DNA of 64,000 bases from Palsa-504 sp963787645 (GTDB lineage: Bacteria; Actinomycetota; Actinomycetes; Streptosporangiales; Streptosporangiaceae), in assembly GCA_963787645.1 (NCBI GenBank), contig CAWBDS010000011.1, forward strand, positions 868,001 to 932,000. The letters run 5' to 3'. Shown here piece by piece: positions 8,350-16,164 of the stretch. Within the stretch, counting starts at the first letter, position 1. The number at the start of each line of letters is the position of its first letter. Made by a program: the position numbers and the translations under genes. The notes beneath the pieces were generated by a model, which had not been told where the DNA came from, searched no databases, and saw only the letters and a program-made list of their open reading frames with translations.

Positions 8350-8406
8350 AACGATCCCGACCCGCCGCGCTGAGGGGGCGCGCGGCGGGTACTAGCGTTA
8401 GCCACG

Positions 8407-8865
8407 ATGAACACTCCTGTATCGCCCAACGCGAGCCTGTTTCTCGTCGTCGGGTACGACGGATCCCCGCCGGCCAGCCGGGCGCTCGACAGCGCCATCG
8501 GCCTGATGCGCGGGAGCAGTGGCCAGATCCACATCGTGTACGTCGCTCACCTGCCGAGCATCGATGTCATGTCGGCTGATGCCATCGCCGAGATGGACGT
8601 CAGCTTCGACGAGATCGAGAGGGACCTGCGCGCCGCGGCCAGCAAGCAGATGGCGGGACGCGAGGAGCGCTGGCGGTTCGAGCGGGGCCAGGGATCGATC
8701 ACCGAGCAGCCGACGGCCGCGGCCACGCGCCTGCGGGACGAGCACCCGGACGACAACGTGGCGATCGTGGTCGGGAGCTCGTCCAGCGCCGCGCACCGCT
8801 TGATCGGCTCGGTGGCGGTCAGCTTGGCCCGGCACTCCCCCGTGCCGCTCGTCATCGTGCCCTAG
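8407..8865 (+). CDS. Universal stress protein (UspA family)
   Basis: A 152-aa single-domain Usp. It opens with strand LFLVVGYDGSPPASRALDSAI, in which Asp 18 is the usual adenine contact. It ends with the ATP-binding motif VVGSSSSAAHRLIGSVAVSL and the closing strand SPVPLVIVP. The glycine/serine pattern suggests a nucleotide-binding subtype. Usp proteins act in the cytosol in stress and dormancy responses. It is a single gene with hairpins on its 3' side. Confidence 0.9.
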   Translation: MNTPVSPNASLFLVVGYDGSPPASRALDSAIGLMRGSSGQIHIVYVAHLPSIDVMSADAIAEMDVSFDEIERDLRAAASKQMAGREERWRFERGQGSITEQPTAAATRLRDEHPDDNVAIVVGSSSSAAHRLIGSVAVSLARHSPVPLVIVP

Positions 8866-8884
8866 GGCGCCGAGCTTCATTGTT

Positions 8885-8923
8885 GTGGACCGTTACCGTC
8901 GTCAGAACGAGGTAGCGGTCCAC
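8885..8923. terminator. Hairpin after the stress-protein gene
   Basis: GTGGACCGTTACC (8885-8897) pairs with GGTAGCGGTCCAC (8911-8923) with one mismatch around a 13-base loop, about 20 bases after the stop. No U-tract follows, as is common for actinobacterial terminators. Confidence 0.45.
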
Positions 8924-8959
8924 GATCACCAAGCCCACGGCGCCCGGCTGCCCTGCTGG

Positions 8960-9017
8960 CCCATGATCGTGGGTCAAAACTAGCGCTCTGGCAGTAGTAA
9001 CGACCCACGATCATGGG
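8960..9017. repeat. Perfect 16-bp inverted repeat
   Basis: CCCATGATCGTGGGTC (8960-8975) and its exact reverse complement (9002-9017) flank 26 bases. The right arm overlaps the stop of the minus-strand membrane gene. It may terminate both converging transcripts or bind a dimeric protein. Confidence 0.6.
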
Positions 9018-9205
9018 GGAGCCCGGCGGAGGGCTAGGGCGACTAGGGCCAGGCCGGCCAGGGCGATGATCGGGCCGGCCACGGCCCAGGTGGTGGTGCT
9101 GGACATGAAGCTGCCGCCGATGACGCCGACGCCTTGCAGGGTGAAGACGACTCCGGCCAGGGTGATCAGGGATCCCGCCGCAGCGAGCAGGATCCGGGTC
9201 AGCAT
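9011..9205 (-). CDS. Small two-helix membrane protein
   Basis: A 64-aa protein with two hydrophobic helices (about residues 5-28 and 39-60) joined by VGVIGGSFMSSTTTW, ending ALRRAPP. Such short proteins with the phrase GVGVIGGSFM are common in actinobacteria and have no known function. Its stop lies in the right arm of an inverted repeat. Confidence 0.7.
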   Translation of the reverse strand: MLTRILLAAAGSLITLAGVVFTLQGVGVIGGSFMSSTTTWAVAGPIIALAGLALVALALRRAPP

Positions 9206-9218
9206 GCTCGTGAGCTTA

Positions 9219-9875
9219 TTAGTTCGGCAGGACGCCTTGCTCGTAGGCCCACAGCTGGTGCGAGTAGGACGAGCTGGTGCTGGCGACCAGCGACGTGGTG
9301 AACAGTGCGGTGCCCGGCGACACGGTGGTCAGTGCGTCCGGGTGCTGGGCGTTGCCGTTGGTGGTGGCCGCGCTGATCAGCTCGTTGTAGGTGCTGTTGC
9401 CGACCTTCTCCGGAACGAAGATCCAGATGGTCTTGGCGGTCGCGCCACACGGCTGGAGGGTCACCGGGGTGCCGGTAGCGGGGGTTCCCGCCGTGCCCAG
9501 GCACAAGTTGCTGGGCGAGCCGCCCGGCGCGTACTGGATCTCGTACACGTTCTGGCTGCCGTAGAGCGTGTTCAGCCCCTTGGACACCAGACCCGCGTTG
9601 TAGAAGTCGCTCAGCGTGCCCAAGGCGTTGATGCCGAAGTCCTCGCCCTTGCTGGTCCCGGTGGCCTTGGCCAGGGTGAGCGACCGGCCGACCTGGGCGG
9701 CCTGATTCGGCGTGTCGAGGACGTAACCGGTTCCCGACGCGTGGCTGTAGAAATCGGAGCAGATCGCGCCGCACTTGGGGGTGGCCGCATTGGCGGTCAG
9801 GGTCCCGGCGGCACCGACGCCGGCGATAACGGTCAGCGTTGTGGCCGCAGTGACAAGCTTGCTCTTGATGGACAT
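9219..9875 (-). CDS. Secreted beta-trefoil-like protein of unknown role
   Basis: A 218-aa protein starting MSIKSKLVTAATTLTVIAGV, a typical signal peptide with cleavage probably near TANAA. The ATG at 9875 follows GGGAGGAGTC, a strong ribosome binding site, and is preferred to the longer frame. The mature part has four cysteines, including an early CGAIC pair. The segment SNLCLGTAG...VTLQPCGATAKTIWIF resembles the Cys-x-Gly/QPC pattern of ricin-type beta-trefoil lectin repeats. It is probably extracellular. A decayed paralogue lies directly downstream of its promoter, at 10042-10322. Confidence 0.75.
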   Translation of the reverse strand: MSIKSKLVTAATTLTVIAGVGAAGTLTANAATPKCGAICSDFYSHASGTGYVLDTPNQAAQVGRSLTLAKATGTSKGEDFGINALGTLSDFYNAGLVSKGLNTLYGSQNVYEIQYAPGGSPSNLCLGTAGTPATGTPVTLQPCGATAKTIWIFVPEKVGNSTYNELISAATTNGNAQHPDALTTVSPGTALFTTSLVASTSSSYSHQLWAYEQGVLPN

Positions 9876-10041
9876 CTGACTCCTCCCGATGCGGCAATGT
9901 AGCGGAAAAACCGAGCTGTTGGTAAGGGTTCTGGCGCCGTCGCGGGCCATGATCTCGGCCACGTCACCCGTTTCGGGCGCGATGAGCGGATTTGGCGGCG
10001 GCGCGCTGGCGTGGTGGTACGCCATCGAGCCGCCGCGCTCG

Positions 10042-10322
10042 GCTAGGCGGCGGCCTGTTCTGCGCCACCGGCGGGCCGGGCCGCAGTACGGTCAGCGCGA
10101 GCGGATGCTGGAAGTTGCTGTTGGTCGCCCCGCTGATCAGCTGATAGGTCGTGCTGTACCCGGCGTCGCTACCCGGTTAAGGATCCACAATGTGCGGGCG
10201 TTCACGCCGCAGGGCAGGAGAATGACCTCCTGCTCCAGCAGGAAGCCGGTACTGACGCCCAGGCACCGGCCGGTAGGCGCCCCGTAGGGCGCGAAGAGGA
10301 ATTCGTACGTGAAGTCGTTCAC
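10042..10322 (-). pseudogene. Decayed paralogue of the secreted trefoil-like protein
   Basis: FTYEFLFAPYGAPTGRCLG and EVILLPCGVNARTLWIL match the NVYEIQYAPGGSPSNLCLG and VTLQPCGATAKTIWIF parts of the intact gene. In another frame, downstream, STTYQLISGATNSNFQHPLA matches STYNELISAATTNGNAQHPD. Signal peptide, N-terminus and tail are absent and the frame is shifted, so this is a pseudogene. The 250 bases beyond it (to 10569) show no supported gene. Confidence 0.55.
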
Positions 10323-10569
10323 CGATCCGGCTGGGCATCGGGGTGCACGGCCGGGGCGTGCTGAGCACCGCGATGAGCATCGTGTTCGAGGCCGACCTGA
10401 GCCGGGAGCTTCGGGGGCGGGGCGTGGTGCTGTACCACATGCGGAGCTCGGGTGGTGGCCTGGCGGTCAAGGCAGGCACCCCAAGCGGCAGCCCTGGAAC
10501 ACGCGTTGCGGACAGTGTTCGACGCATGAGCCACCGACCGGGGCTGGGGGCGACGGCCGGTGTGGGGAG

Positions 10570-11901
10570 TCAGCTGGGGGCTAGCTGGCTGAGGAGCAGG
10601 ACTTCGGCTAGGCAGGCGCGTTGGAAGGTGAGCAGGTGGAGGCTCTCGTTGGCGCCGTGGGCGCGGGCGTCGGGTTCTTCGACGCCGGTGATGAGGATCT
10701 CGGCGTCCGGGAAGCGCTCGGCGTAGGCGGTCACGAACGGGATCGAGCCGCCGACGCCGATGTCCAGGGCGGACTGGCCCCAGGCTTGGGTCAGGGCCTG
10801 GCGGGCGGCCTGGTAGGCCTGGCCGCCGGTCTGGACGCGGAACGGGGCGGCGGTAGCGCTGGAGGTCACGGTGACCTGTGCGCCCCACGGGGCGTGGGTC
10901 CGCAGGTGGGCCTTGACCGCCTCGCAAGCCCGGTCGGCGTCGTCGCCAGGGGCCACCCGCAGGCTGACCTTGGCCCGGGCCACCGGCTGCAGCGTGTTGG
11001 AGGCGTCCTTGGTGGCGGGCGCGTCCAGGGCGATGACGGTGATCGAGGGCGCGGCCCACAGCCGGTCGGTGAGGCTGCCGGTGCCGATCAGCTGCACCTC
11101 GTCGAGCAGGCCGGCGTCGGCGCGCAGCGCGGCCTCGGTCAAGTCGACCGGGTCGGCGGTACCGCGGTGCAGGCCGGCCACGGCCACGTCGCCCTGCTCG
11201 TCGTGCAGGGTGGCCAGCAGCCGGCACAGCGCGGTGAGCGCGTCGGGCACCGGCCCGCCGAACAGCCCGCTGTGCACCGCGTGGTCCAGCGTGCGCAACT
11301 CGACGGTGATGGTGGCCCCGCCGCGCAGGCTGGTGGTCAGCGACGGCACGTCGGCGGTCCAGTTCACCGCGTCGGCGAACACCACCACGTCGGCGGCCAG
11401 CCGGTCGGCGAACGTGTCGAGGAACGGGATCAGGGTGGGCGAGCCGATCTCCTCCTCGCCCTCGATGAGCACGGTCACGCCGACGGGCAGGTCGGCACCG
11501 AAGACGCGCAGCGCGGCCAGGTGCACGGCGATGCCCGCCTTGTCGTCGGCGGCGCCCCGGCCGAACAGGCGGCCGTCGGTCTGGGTGGGCTGGAACGGCT
11601 CGGTGTTCCAGTTGGCCGGGTCGCCGGGGGGCTGCACGTCGTGGTGGGCGTAGAGCAGGACGGTGGGGGCGCCGGGCGGGGCCGGGCGGCGGGCGACCAC
11701 GGCCGGCTGGCCGCCGGGCACGGACAGGATCTCGACCTCGGGCAGGCCGGCCGCGGACAGCAGAGCCGCGACCAGGGTCGCCGAATCGCGCAGGTGGGGG
11801 GCGGCGGCCGGGTCGGCGGACACCGACGGAATGCGGACCAGGCGCTCCAGGTCGGCGCGGACGGAGGGGAGGACCTGCTGCACGGCGTCGTCGAGGGTCA
11901 T
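10570..11901 (-). CDS. M20-family metallo-dipeptidase
   Basis: A 443-aa dinuclear zinc peptidase of the M20 (PepV/CPG2/CNDP-like) family. VLLYAHHDVQPPGDP carries the first metal ligand and catalytic Asp. GRGAADDKAG carries the bridging Asp. LIEGEEEIGSP carries the catalytic and ligand glutamates. A lid/dimerisation domain spans about residues 200-320, and HGANESL supplies the last His. These enzymes hydrolyse dipeptides or N-acyl amino acids in the cytosol. It is the last gene of a leftward run containing two ATP-grasp ligases, about 100 bases after them, so it may trim or recycle their amide products. That link is inference. Confidence 0.9.
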   Translation of the reverse strand: MTLDDAVQQVLPSVRADLERLVRIPSVSADPAAAPHLRDSATLVAALLSAAGLPEVEILSVPGGQPAVVARRPAPPGAPTVLLYAHHDVQPPGDPANWNTEPFQPTQTDGRLFGRGAADDKAGIAVHLAALRVFGADLPVGVTVLIEGEEEIGSPTLIPFLDTFADRLAADVVVFADAVNWTADVPSLTTSLRGGATITVELRTLDHAVHSGLFGGPVPDALTALCRLLATLHDEQGDVAVAGLHRGTADPVDLTEAALRADAGLLDEVQLIGTGSLTDRLWAAPSITVIALDAPATKDASNTLQPVARAKVSLRVAPGDDADRACEAVKAHLRTHAPWGAQVTVTSSATAAPFRVQTGGQAYQAARQALTQAWGQSALDIGVGGSIPFVTAYAERFPDAEILITGVEEPDARAHGANESLHLLTFQRACLAEVLLLSQLAPS

Positions 11902-12003
11902 GCTTGGGACGCTACCGCAGGCCCGGCCGGGGCGGCCGGGGTGGTGGGGGCGGGCGGTCAGGCGGGGACGGTGGGACTGGTGGGACTGGTGGGACGTGGA
12001 CGG

Positions 12004-13227
12004 TCAGGCGGCGTACAGGCGTAGGTCGGTGGCGAAGCGCTGGGCGATGACGGACGCTTCGGCCAGGTCGGGGTGGCGGATGATGACCATGCCGTCGCCG
12101 ATCAGGGTGGCTCGCCAGTCCCGGCGCGGGGCGCCGATGGGCAGCAGGTCGATCGCGACCACGTGCTCGCCGTATTCGGCCAGCAGGGCATCCAGGCCCG
12201 CTACGTCGACGATCCGGCCGGCCCCGCTGGCCCGCTTGAAGATGCTGGCCGCGTTGTAGTGCCGGACGACCGGCTGGGAGATCCGGCCGTGGGTGACCGC
12301 TTCGGCCCAGCCGGTGAACAAATCGGCGTCGGTGGCGTAATTCATCACGTCGACGGTGCGCGCGCCCGGCGGGCGGGCGCCGATCTCGCCGAACACCACC
12401 TCGCCGTCGGCCTTGCGGTACCACTCCATGTGGGTGAAGCCGTCCCGGAACCCCAGCGCGCCGATCACGGCCTGGCCCAGCTGGCGGCCGCCGGCCAGGC
12501 CCGGGGCGTCCAGGTCGCGCAGGGCCAGGGTGACCGGGCTGATCCACTCGTGCATCTTGGTCAGCAGCGGGCGCGGATGGTACTGGCAGATGTTCTCGAC
12601 CAGGATCTGCCCGCCCGCGCAGATCGTGTCGTAGGTGAACTCCTCCCCGTCGACGAACTCCTCGACGCTGACCAGCGGCACGTGCCGGATCATGGGCAGG
12701 ACCGAGTCGAGCTCGGCGGCCGAGTCGGCGCGGTAGGTGTCGGCCGAACCCGCGCCGTCGATCGGCTTGACGATCAGCGGGTAGCCGACCCGTTCGGCGG
12801 CGGCCCAGACCTCGGCCACCGAGGTCGCCGCGACGTGCCACGGGGTGCGCAGGCCGGCCGCGTCGAGCAGCTGCTTCATCCGCTCCTTGTCCCGGAACGG
12901 GATGGTCTGCTCCACGGTCAGCCCGGGCAGCCCGAGCGTCTCGCGCACACGGGCGGCCAGCACCATGTACGGCTCCCACAGGCACTCGACCGAGTCCAGC
13001 TGGACCTGGCGGGAAAGGTCGCGGACCAGGTTCACCACGTGGTCCTCGGCGGCCAGCGAGCCGGTGTGGACGTAGTGGGCGAGCGCGTCGCGGGCGGTGG
13101 CGGGCAGCGCGTCGGCCGGCTGGTCGCCCAGGCCGATCACGGTGGCGCCGGCCTGGGCCAGGCCCCGGGTGAAGAACGCCATTTCCGCCGGGTAGCCGGG
13201 CGAGATCATCAGTACGTTCACGGTCAT
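12004..13227 (-). CDS. ATP-grasp ligase A (407 aa)
   Basis: ATP-grasp fold of the carbamoyl-phosphate-synthase/carboxylase type. It has an N-terminal Rossmann-like preATP domain (residues 1-105), the motif FRDKERMKQLLDAAGL, ATP lysine 154 in YPLIVKPIDGAGSAD, hinge SVEEFVDGEEFTYD (187-200), and metal site HMEWY...FGEIGARPPGA (266-290). Such enzymes activate a carboxylate as an acyl phosphate and join it to an amine or thiol. Its start codon overlaps the stop of the ATP-grasp upstream (TGATG). It is one of three 407-aa paralogues in this divergon; substrates are unknown. It is not a housekeeping PurK/PurT/AccC type. Confidence 0.88.
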   Translation of the reverse strand: MTVNVLMISPGYPAEMAFFTRGLAQAGATVIGLGDQPADALPATARDALAHYVHTGSLAAEDHVVNLVRDLSRQVQLDSVECLWEPYMVLAARVRETLGLPGLTVEQTIPFRDKERMKQLLDAAGLRTPWHVAATSVAEVWAAAERVGYPLIVKPIDGAGSADTYRADSAAELDSVLPMIRHVPLVSVEEFVDGEEFTYDTICAGGQILVENICQYHPRPLLTKMHEWISPVTLALRDLDAPGLAGGRQLGQAVIGALGFRDGFTHMEWYRKADGEVVFGEIGARPPGARTVDVMNYATDADLFTGWAEAVTHGRISQPVVRHYNAASIFKRASGAGRIVDVAGLDALLAEYGEHVVAIDLLPIGAPRRDWRATLIGDGMVIIRHPDLAEASVIAQRFATDLRLYAA

Positions 13228-14450
13228 CAAGGTCCCAGCTCGACGCGGACGGCGGTCAGCAGTTCCTTGAGCGCGGCGGTGACCGAAGCGGTCTGGCGGT
13301 CCCGGATGGTGATGTAGCCGTCGCCCTCGTAGCTGCCCGAGGAGGCCTGGCCGGGCGTGGGCAGCCGCGAGTCGACCACCAGGTCGGCGACCCAGGAGGG
13401 CAGCCGGTCCAGGCCGTGCACCGCGCGGACCTGGCCCGCGCCCTGACCGCGCAGGTAAACCGTGCCCGCCGCCCACTGCCGCACCGGCGGGGAGAACGTG
13501 CCGTCCATCATGAGCTGAGCCCAGGCCCGGTACAGGTCGAAGTCGTGGGCGTAGCACAGCATCGAGGTGATCTGGGCGCCCGGCGGGCGGGCCCCGACCT
13601 CGGACACGGCCACCGAGCCGTCCGGCCGCCGGAACCATTCCATGTGGGTGAGCCCGGTGCGCAGCCCCAGCGCCCGCAGGGCGACCGGCGCGACTCGTTT
13701 TATCGGGGCGTACTCCGGGCCGTCGATGTCGCGGGGCAGCAGCACGACCCACTGCATCCACGGATTGCGCAGCACCTCCAGCGGGGTGGGCAGGTAGTTC
13801 GAGATCGAGTCCCAGACGATCTCGCCGTCCACCAGCACGCTGTCGTAGGAGCCTTCCTCCCCGGTCAGGAACTCCTCCAGCAGCGCGGGCTGGTCCGGGG
13901 TCGGCGGGGCCACCTCCAGCCACGCGTGCAGGTCGCCGGGATCATCGAGGCGGAACGTGCTCTTGGCCCCGGCCCCGGCGGGCGGCTTGACCACCAGCGG
14001 GAAGCCCACGTCGGCGGCGAAGCTGGTCGCGTCGGCCGCCGACTGGGCCAGCCGGTGCCGGGCACAGGGCACGCCCGCGGCCCGCAGCACGGTCTTCATC
14101 TGGTCCTTGTCCCGGAAGTTGCGGGCCGTGACGGCGTCCATGCCGGGGATGCCCAGGTGCTCGCGGACCTGGGCCAGCGGCACCTGAAGCTGCTCCAGCA
14201 CGGCCAGCAGGCACTGCACCGGGCCGAGCTGCCCGGCCAGCCCCTCGACCGCCCAGGCGATCTGCCCGGCGTCCAGCGGGTCGTCGACCCGCCAGTGCCC
14301 GGCCAGCCGGTCCTTCAGGGCGGGCGGCAGCTGGTCCGCGGACTGGGTGGTGATCAGGGCCAGCCGGGTGTCCGGCAGGCCCGCGGCCGCCTCGACGAAC
14401 CGCGTGGTGGTATCGAGCAGGTAGGGCGCGACGAAACCGGCGGTCAGCAT
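13227..14450 (-). CDS. ATP-grasp ligase B (407 aa)
   Basis: Same length and layout as its neighbour: an N-terminal domain; ARNFRDKDQMKTVLRAAGVP; FPLVVKPPAGAGAKSTF with the ATP-binding lysine; LLEEFLTGEEGSYDS; and metal-binding HMEWF...VSEVGARPPGA. Sequence identity to copies A and C looks moderate, so the three probably use different substrates or act in sequence. Start ATG 14450. It is separated by 9 bases from the upstream coiled-coil gene and overlaps ligase A, so they are very likely one transcript. Confidence 0.88.
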   Translation of the reverse strand: MLTAGFVAPYLLDTTTRFVEAAAGLPDTRLALITTQSADQLPPALKDRLAGHWRVDDPLDAGQIAWAVEGLAGQLGPVQCLLAVLEQLQVPLAQVREHLGIPGMDAVTARNFRDKDQMKTVLRAAGVPCARHRLAQSAADATSFAADVGFPLVVKPPAGAGAKSTFRLDDPGDLHAWLEVAPPTPDQPALLEEFLTGEEGSYDSVLVDGEIVWDSISNYLPTPLEVLRNPWMQWVVLLPRDIDGPEYAPIKRVAPVALRALGLRTGLTHMEWFRRPDGSVAVSEVGARPPGAQITSMLCYAHDFDLYRAWAQLMMDGTFSPPVRQWAAGTVYLRGQGAGQVRAVHGLDRLPSWVADLVVDSRLPTPGQASSGSYEGDGYITIRDRQTASVTAALKELLTAVRVELGP

Positions 14451-14459
14451 GGGGCAAGG

Positions 14460-14879
14460 CTAACCGCCGGGCAGCGGCGGGCGCGGCCGGGGCGCGGTCG
14501 GATCTTCGTGCGGGCCGTCGGACTGGCTGGCGGTGAGCTGGGCGACGCGCTGGTCTAGCTGCTCCACCAGACGCCGGACAGCGTCGATCTCGGTGAGCAG
14601 CTGGTTGGCCACGGTGGTCATCCGGCTGTCGGCGTGATCCAGGCGGCCCTGGGTCTTGCGTTCGTCCAGCCGGATCTGGTCCCGGTCCTGGCGGACCTCG
14701 CCGACGATGGCCTGCAGCTGCCCCCTTAGCTCCGCGGCGGTCCCGGTGAGCTGGCCGGCCACCCCGTCGATCATCGGCTCGGTGTACCGCCTGGTCCGCG
14801 GGCCCAGGGTGACCGTCACGTACAGCACGCAGGCGGCCACCACCAAGGTGGCTGCGGCCAGCACGATCTCCATCGTCAT
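14460..14879 (-). CDS. Membrane-anchored coiled-coil protein
   Basis: A 139-aa protein with one N-terminal transmembrane helix (residues 4-24) followed by a charged, heptad-rich helical region (about 35-120; LRGQLQAIVGEVRQDRDQ, then LLTEIDAVRRLVEQLDQRVAQL) and a proline-rich tail. This shape suggests an anchor or spacer protein at the membrane. It sits between the WD40 gene and ATP-grasp B with gaps of 13 and 9 bases. No enzymatic motif is visible. Confidence 0.75.
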   Translation of the reverse strand: MTMEIVLAAATLVVAACVLYVTVTLGPRTRRYTEPMIDGVAGQLTGTAAELRGQLQAIVGEVRQDRDQIRLDERKTQGRLDHADSRMTTVANQLLTEIDAVRRLVEQLDQRVAQLTASQSDGPHEDPTAPRPRPPLPGG

Positions 14880-14892
14880 GATGTCCCTTCGA

Positions 14893-15990
14893 TCACGGTG
14901 GGCCGCTCAGCTCGCGGGTGGTGATGACAACCGCCAGGACGGCCAGGGCCACGGCGAGCACCGCGACCCCGCCGATGATCCAGTCCCGCACCGGCCGGCC
15001 CGGGCCGGTGGCCACGTGCCACAGCCGGACCGCGCCGGTGGCGCTCGCGCCGGCCAGCTGGCCGGCCGCGCCGAACGCGACGCCGGTCACCGCGCTGCCC
15101 GCCTGCAGCGGGGTGCCCACCTGGCGCCCGGTGGCCGGATCCCAGAGCCGGATCGTACCGTCGCGGTAGGCGGCGGCCAGCCGGGTGCTGTCCCGGCTGA
15201 ACGCCACGCTGGTCACCGGCCCGGACCCGGCCCGCAGCGCCGGCCCGGCGGGCTGGCCGGTCGCCACCCGCCACAAGGTGACCGTGCCGTCGGCCCCGGC
15301 GGCGGCCAGGAACGTCCCGTCCGGGCTGAACGTGATCGCGTTGACCGCGGACCCGGCCTGCAGCGCCGACCCGCTGGGCTGCGAGCTGACCGGATTCCAC
15401 AGCCCGATGGCGCCGTTGCCGTAGGCCACGGCCAGCAGCTGGCCGTCCGGGCTGAACGCCACCCCGGTCACCCCGCCGCCGGACCCCGACACCGACCGCA
15501 GCAGCGGGCCGTAGGCCTGACCGGTGGCCGCCGTCCACAGCGTGACCGCGCCATCGGTTCCGCCGGCGGCCAGCAGCGTGCCGTCGGGGCTGAACGCGAC
15601 CGAGGTCGCGTCGGTTTCGGCCTGCAGCGCCGCCCCGAACGGCTGCCCGGTGGCCACCTGCCACTGCCGGACGGTGCCGTCGGCCCCGGCGCTGGCCACC
15701 AGCGTGCCGTCCGGGCTGAACGCCACCCCGGTTTCCGCGCCCGACCCGGCGCGCAGTACCGGGCCGTGGAGCTGGCCGGTGCCGGCCACCCACAGCCGCA
15801 CCGTGCCGTCGCCGTAGGCGGCGGCCAGCAGCGTGCCGTCCGGGCTGAACGCCACGGCGGTGGCCCCCGCGACGGGCGGGGACGCGGCCCTGGCCGACCC
15901 GGCCAGGATGGCCACGGGGGCCAGGGCGAACAGGGCCGCGATCACTATGCGTTGCCAGCCCCGGCTACGGCAGTGAGCGGTAACGGCCAT
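14893..15990 (-). CDS. Exported WD40-repeat beta-propeller
   Basis: A 365-aa protein. A basic N-terminus and hydrophobic segment (residues 14-35, ending SARAA) look like a signal peptide or anchor. About seven repeats of roughly 42 residues follow, each with VAFSPDGTLLA, a G-(A/T)DG-x-V turn and (L)W at the end. A second hydrophobic helix near the C-terminus (WIIGGVAVLAVALAVLAVVI) is followed by a short tail. The propeller would face outside, held by the C-terminal helix. Propellers scaffold protein complexes. As the first gene leftward of the divergon it may present or organise the cluster product at the envelope. Start ATG 15990 is chosen for the signal-like sequence. Confidence 0.8.
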   Translation of the reverse strand: MAVTAHCRSRGWQRIVIAALFALAPVAILAGSARAASPPVAGATAVAFSPDGTLLAAAYGDGTVRLWVAGTGQLHGPVLRAGSGAETGVAFSPDGTLVASAGADGTVRQWQVATGQPFGAALQAETDATSVAFSPDGTLLAAGGTDGAVTLWTAATGQAYGPLLRSVSGSGGGVTGVAFSPDGQLLAVAYGNGAIGLWNPVSSQPSGSALQAGSAVNAITFSPDGTFLAAAGADGTVTLWRVATGQPAGPALRAGSGPVTSVAFSRDSTRLAAAYRDGTIRLWDPATGRQVGTPLQAGSAVTGVAFGAAGQLAGASATGAVRLWHVATGPGRPVRDWIIGGVAVLAVALAVLAVVITTRELSGPP

Positions 15991-16164
15991 GCCCTGATGA
16001 GACCACGGACCGTGCCCGCTGGCGAGCCCCGGCCACTCACCGCAGCTCATAGCGTGGGCCGGCGGCTGGCGGGTGGTCCGTTCGGTCAAAAATAAATGGG
16101 CCGAACGGGCCGTGGCGCTTGGGTCGGTCACTGGTGCGAGCGCCGCCTGGTTACCATTCGAGGC
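15991..16164. promoter_or_regulatory. Divergent promoter region of the ATP-grasp cluster
   Basis: The only non-coding gap between the leftward five-gene run and the rightward four-gene run. It contains a locally AT-rich stretch (GGTCAAAAATAAATGGG, around 16083-16100) suited to a promoter. I see no clear palindromic operator. Both arms must start here or nearby. Confidence 0.5.

Noticed and set aside
8885..9017. CRISPR-like array from repeated hairpins
   Set aside because: The repeats are inverted and differ from each other; no regular direct repeat-spacer pattern exists here or elsewhere in the window.
10343..10560. Plus-strand frame with HGRGVLSTAMSIVFEADLSR
   Set aside because: Looks weakly protein-like, but I cannot tie it to a family, it lacks a start context and it overlaps a pseudogene region.
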